DNA from: Thermoplasmata archaeon
GTDB taxonomy: Archaea; Thermoplasmatota; Thermoplasmata; RBG-16-68-12
DNA: 7,127 nt
Assembly (NCBI GenBank): GCA_013329855.1
Contig: DUJI01000157.1
Span: 1-7,127, forward strand
Reading direction: 5' to 3'
The position numbers and the translations under genes were made by a program. The notes under the pieces were generated by a model. That model did not search any database. It worked only from the letters and a program-made list of their open reading frames with translations, and was not told the DNA's origin. Of the stretch, positions 5,567-7,127 are shown one piece after another (positions within the stretch are counted from its first letter, which is position 1; every line of letters begins with the position of its first letter).

Positions 5567-7093
5567 ATGCCGCGGGACGTGGCCGCCGAGCTCAGCTACC
5601 TCGAGAAGCGGGTCCTGCTGACCCTGAAGGAGCTCAAGCGGTCGTCCCCCGAGGAGATCCGCGCGAAGGGGAAGTTCAAGGAGCTCGTCGAGGTCATGAA
5701 CGCGGCCTCCTGGCTCCAGGCCAAGGGGCTCGTCACGATGAAGGAGCGGGTCGTGCGCAGCTATTGCCTGAAGGACAAGGAGGTCGTGCGGAAGCCTCTC
5801 CCGGAAAGGAAGGCGCTCAAGGCGCTCCTCAAGGCGGGCGGCCGGATGCCCGTGCCCAAGTTCCGGACCGCGGCCAAGTTCGACGACGCGGAGCTCGCGA
5901 TCGCCCTCGGATGGCTGCGGCGGAAGGGTTGGGCCCGCGTGGAGAGGGGTCCCGCGGGAAGCCTCCTGAGTGTCACGGATGCCGGGAGGGCCGCGGCCGA
6001 CGCCCGCACGGCGGACGAGGAGGTCCTCGCGCGGATGGCCAAGGCCGAGCTTCCGGAGGACGCCGTGGACCCGAAGGTCCTGAAGGACCTGAAGTCCCGC
6101 CAGGACCTCGTGCGCGAGCGCGAGGCCGTGCGGCGAGAGATCTCCTTGACCGCGGCGGGCGAGAAGATCCTCGCCGCGGGAATCACCCTGAAGCCGGAGG
6201 CCACCCTCCTGACCACGGACCTCCTCCGCGACGGGAGGTGGCGGGAGGTCGACTTCCGCCGCTACGACACGCGGGCCTTCGCCCCGACCGTCTGGCCGGG
6301 CAAGCGGCACGTGCTCAGCGCGTACCTGGAGAAGATCCGCCGGATCTACCTCGACATGGGCTTCACGGAGATCGACGGGGACTACGTGCAGAGCGCGTTC
6401 TGGAACTACGACGCGCTGTTCCAGCCTCAGGATCACCCCGCGCGAGACGCGCTGGACAGCTTCTACCTCTCCCAGCCGCGGACCGTGCCCCTCCCGGACG
6501 ACGGGGTCGTGCGCCGCGTGGCGGACGCCCACGAGACGGGGGGCGGGACGGGAAGCAAGGGGTGGCGGTACCCGTGGCGGCGGGACGAGGCGGAGCGCGC
6601 CCTCCTGCGCTCGCACACGACGGCCATCACGGTCCACTGGCTCGCGGACCACCCGCGGCCGCCGCAGAAGGCCTTCATCATCGGCCGCAACTTCCGGCGG
6701 GACGCGATCGACTGGAAGCATCTTCCCGAGTTCCACCAGATCGAGGGCGTCGTCATGGAGGAGGGCGCGAACCTGGCGGGCCTCCTGGGAACCATCGAGG
6801 AGTTCTACACGCGCCTGGGCTTCACCCGGGTCAAGTTCCGACCCACCTACTTCCCGTACACGGAGCCCAGCATGGAGCCCGAGGGCCAGCTGCCCGACGG
6901 GCGGTGGATGGAGCTCGGCGGGGGCGGGATCTGCCGCCCCGAGGTGACAAAGCCCCTGGGCATTGAGGCCCCCGTCCTCGCCTGGGGCCTCGGCCTGGAG
7001 CGGCTGATCATGGCCCTGGAGGGCCTCTCGGACATCCGGGAGCTCTACCTGAGCGATCTGGACTGGCTTCGGAACCACAAGGCCATCGTCTAG
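5567..7093 (+). CDS. pheS: Phenylalanyl-tRNA synthetase alpha subunit, archaeal type
   Basis: 508 residues, the usual length for archaeal/eukaryotic PheS. The cytoplasmic enzyme is an alpha2-beta2 tetramer with PheT that charges tRNA-Phe with phenylalanine using ATP. The N-terminal part (about 8-140) looks like the winged-helix modules of archaeal PheS, followed by a charged helical linker. The class II catalytic core follows: motif 1 region about 245-275 (HVLSAYLEKIRRIYLDMGF), then WNYDALFQPQDHPARD (279-294); motif 2 region 370-397 (FIIGRNFRRD, then HQIEGVV); the Phe-pocket segment FRPTYFPYTEPS (424-435); and motif 3 GLGLERLIMAL (474-484). All core motifs look intact. The ATG at 5567 was chosen because the protein then begins at the conserved first helix and a TATA-like element lies about 30 bases upstream; a longer in-frame reading from 5444 would run through the membrane protein gene. 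pheT does not start within the 34 bases that remain. Confidence 0.97.
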   Translation: MPRDVAAELSYLEKRVLLTLKELKRSSPEEIRAKGKFKELVEVMNAASWLQAKGLVTMKERVVRSYCLKDKEVVRKPLPERKALKALLKAGGRMPVPKFRTAAKFDDAELAIALGWLRRKGWARVERGPAGSLLSVTDAGRAAADARTADEEVLARMAKAELPEDAVDPKVLKDLKSRQDLVREREAVRREISLTAAGEKILAAGITLKPEATLLTTDLLRDGRWREVDFRRYDTRAFAPTVWPGKRHVLSAYLEKIRRIYLDMGFTEIDGDYVQSAFWNYDALFQPQDHPARDALDSFYLSQPRTVPLPDDGVVRRVADAHETGGGTGSKGWRYPWRRDEAERALLRSHTTAITVHWLADHPRPPQKAFIIGRNFRRDAIDWKHLPEFHQIEGVVMEEGANLAGLLGTIEEFYTRLGFTRVKFRPTYFPYTEPSMEPEGQLPDGRWMELGGGGICRPEVTKPLGIEAPVLAWGLGLERLIMALEGLSDIRELYLSDLDWLRNHKAIV

Positions 7094-7127
7094 TCGCAGT
7101 CCGGATAGGCGTACCGGCAGGATTTCA
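7090..7127 (-). CDS. Possible C-terminal end of a convergent gene
   Basis: On the minus strand a frame enters from the window edge, reads KSCRYAYPDCD and stops at TAG, which overlaps the pheS stop codon (plus 7090-7092). The Cys-rich end would suit a metal-binding tail. With only 11 codons visible this is weak; chance open reading of this length is common. Confidence 0.2.
   Translation of the reverse strand, partial: KSCRYAYPDCD

Noticed and set aside
5345..7078. 577-codon open frame on the minus strand
   Set aside because: It is antisense to pheS, whose class II synthetase motifs are all intact; the reverse product shows no domain.
1..7127. CRISPR array, insertion sequence, tRNA or rRNA
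   Set aside because: No regularly spaced direct repeats, transposase motifs, terminal inverted repeats or RNA-gene signatures were seen; the repetition in 501-920 is explained by the TPR units.

Overview
The window is GC-rich archaeal chromosome. The main evidence is an archaeal-type PheS (alpha subunit of phenylalanyl-tRNA synthetase), single TATA-like elements in otherwise GC-rich intergenic DNA, and a block of KaiC/RecA-like ATPases with Roadblock/LC7 proteins and a Ras-like GTPase. Gene style and promoter form suggest Euryarchaeota in the broad sense, most likely a high-GC member of the Thermoplasmatota. The phylum is an inference.

Bases 1-4721 hold six tightly packed minus-strand genes, read from 4721 down to 1 and continuing past base 1. 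In transcription order they are: (i) a short KaiC-like protein with a damaged nucleotide site (4053-4721); (ii) a fusion of a degenerate KaiC/RecA-like domain with a complete Ras-like GTPase domain (2878-4056); (iii) and (iv) two tandem Roadblock/LC7 paralogs (2475-2876 and 2095-2475); (v) a single-domain KaiC-like ATPase (1314-2039); and (vi) a zinc-ribbon/TPR/KaiC-like fusion (1-1317) that is cut by the window edge. Four of the five junctions overlap by 1-4 bases or are 1 base apart, so the block looks like one translationally coupled operon.

Bases 4722-4920 form a divergent intergenic region with one palindromic TTATAA element and a 14-base inverted repeat. A four-helix membrane protein of unknown function (about 4921-5496) and pheS (5567-7093), probably on a leaderless transcript, follow on the plus strand. 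The last 35 bases may carry the end of a convergent minus-strand gene.

The minus-strand operon is the item of interest. It combines a Ras-like GTPase, two Roadblock proteins of the kind that regulate such GTPases in bacterial MglA/MglB and Streptomyces conservon systems, and four KaiC-like domains. The KaiC-like domains differ in a patterned way: the two in genes (v) and (vi) keep a P-loop lysine and at least one catalytic glutamate, while those in (i) and (ii) have lost key nucleotide-site residues. I read this as a signalling module in which catalytic and non-catalytic RecA-like subunits are wired to a GTPase switch and a TPR adaptor. That reading comes from domains and gene order only; input and output are unknown.
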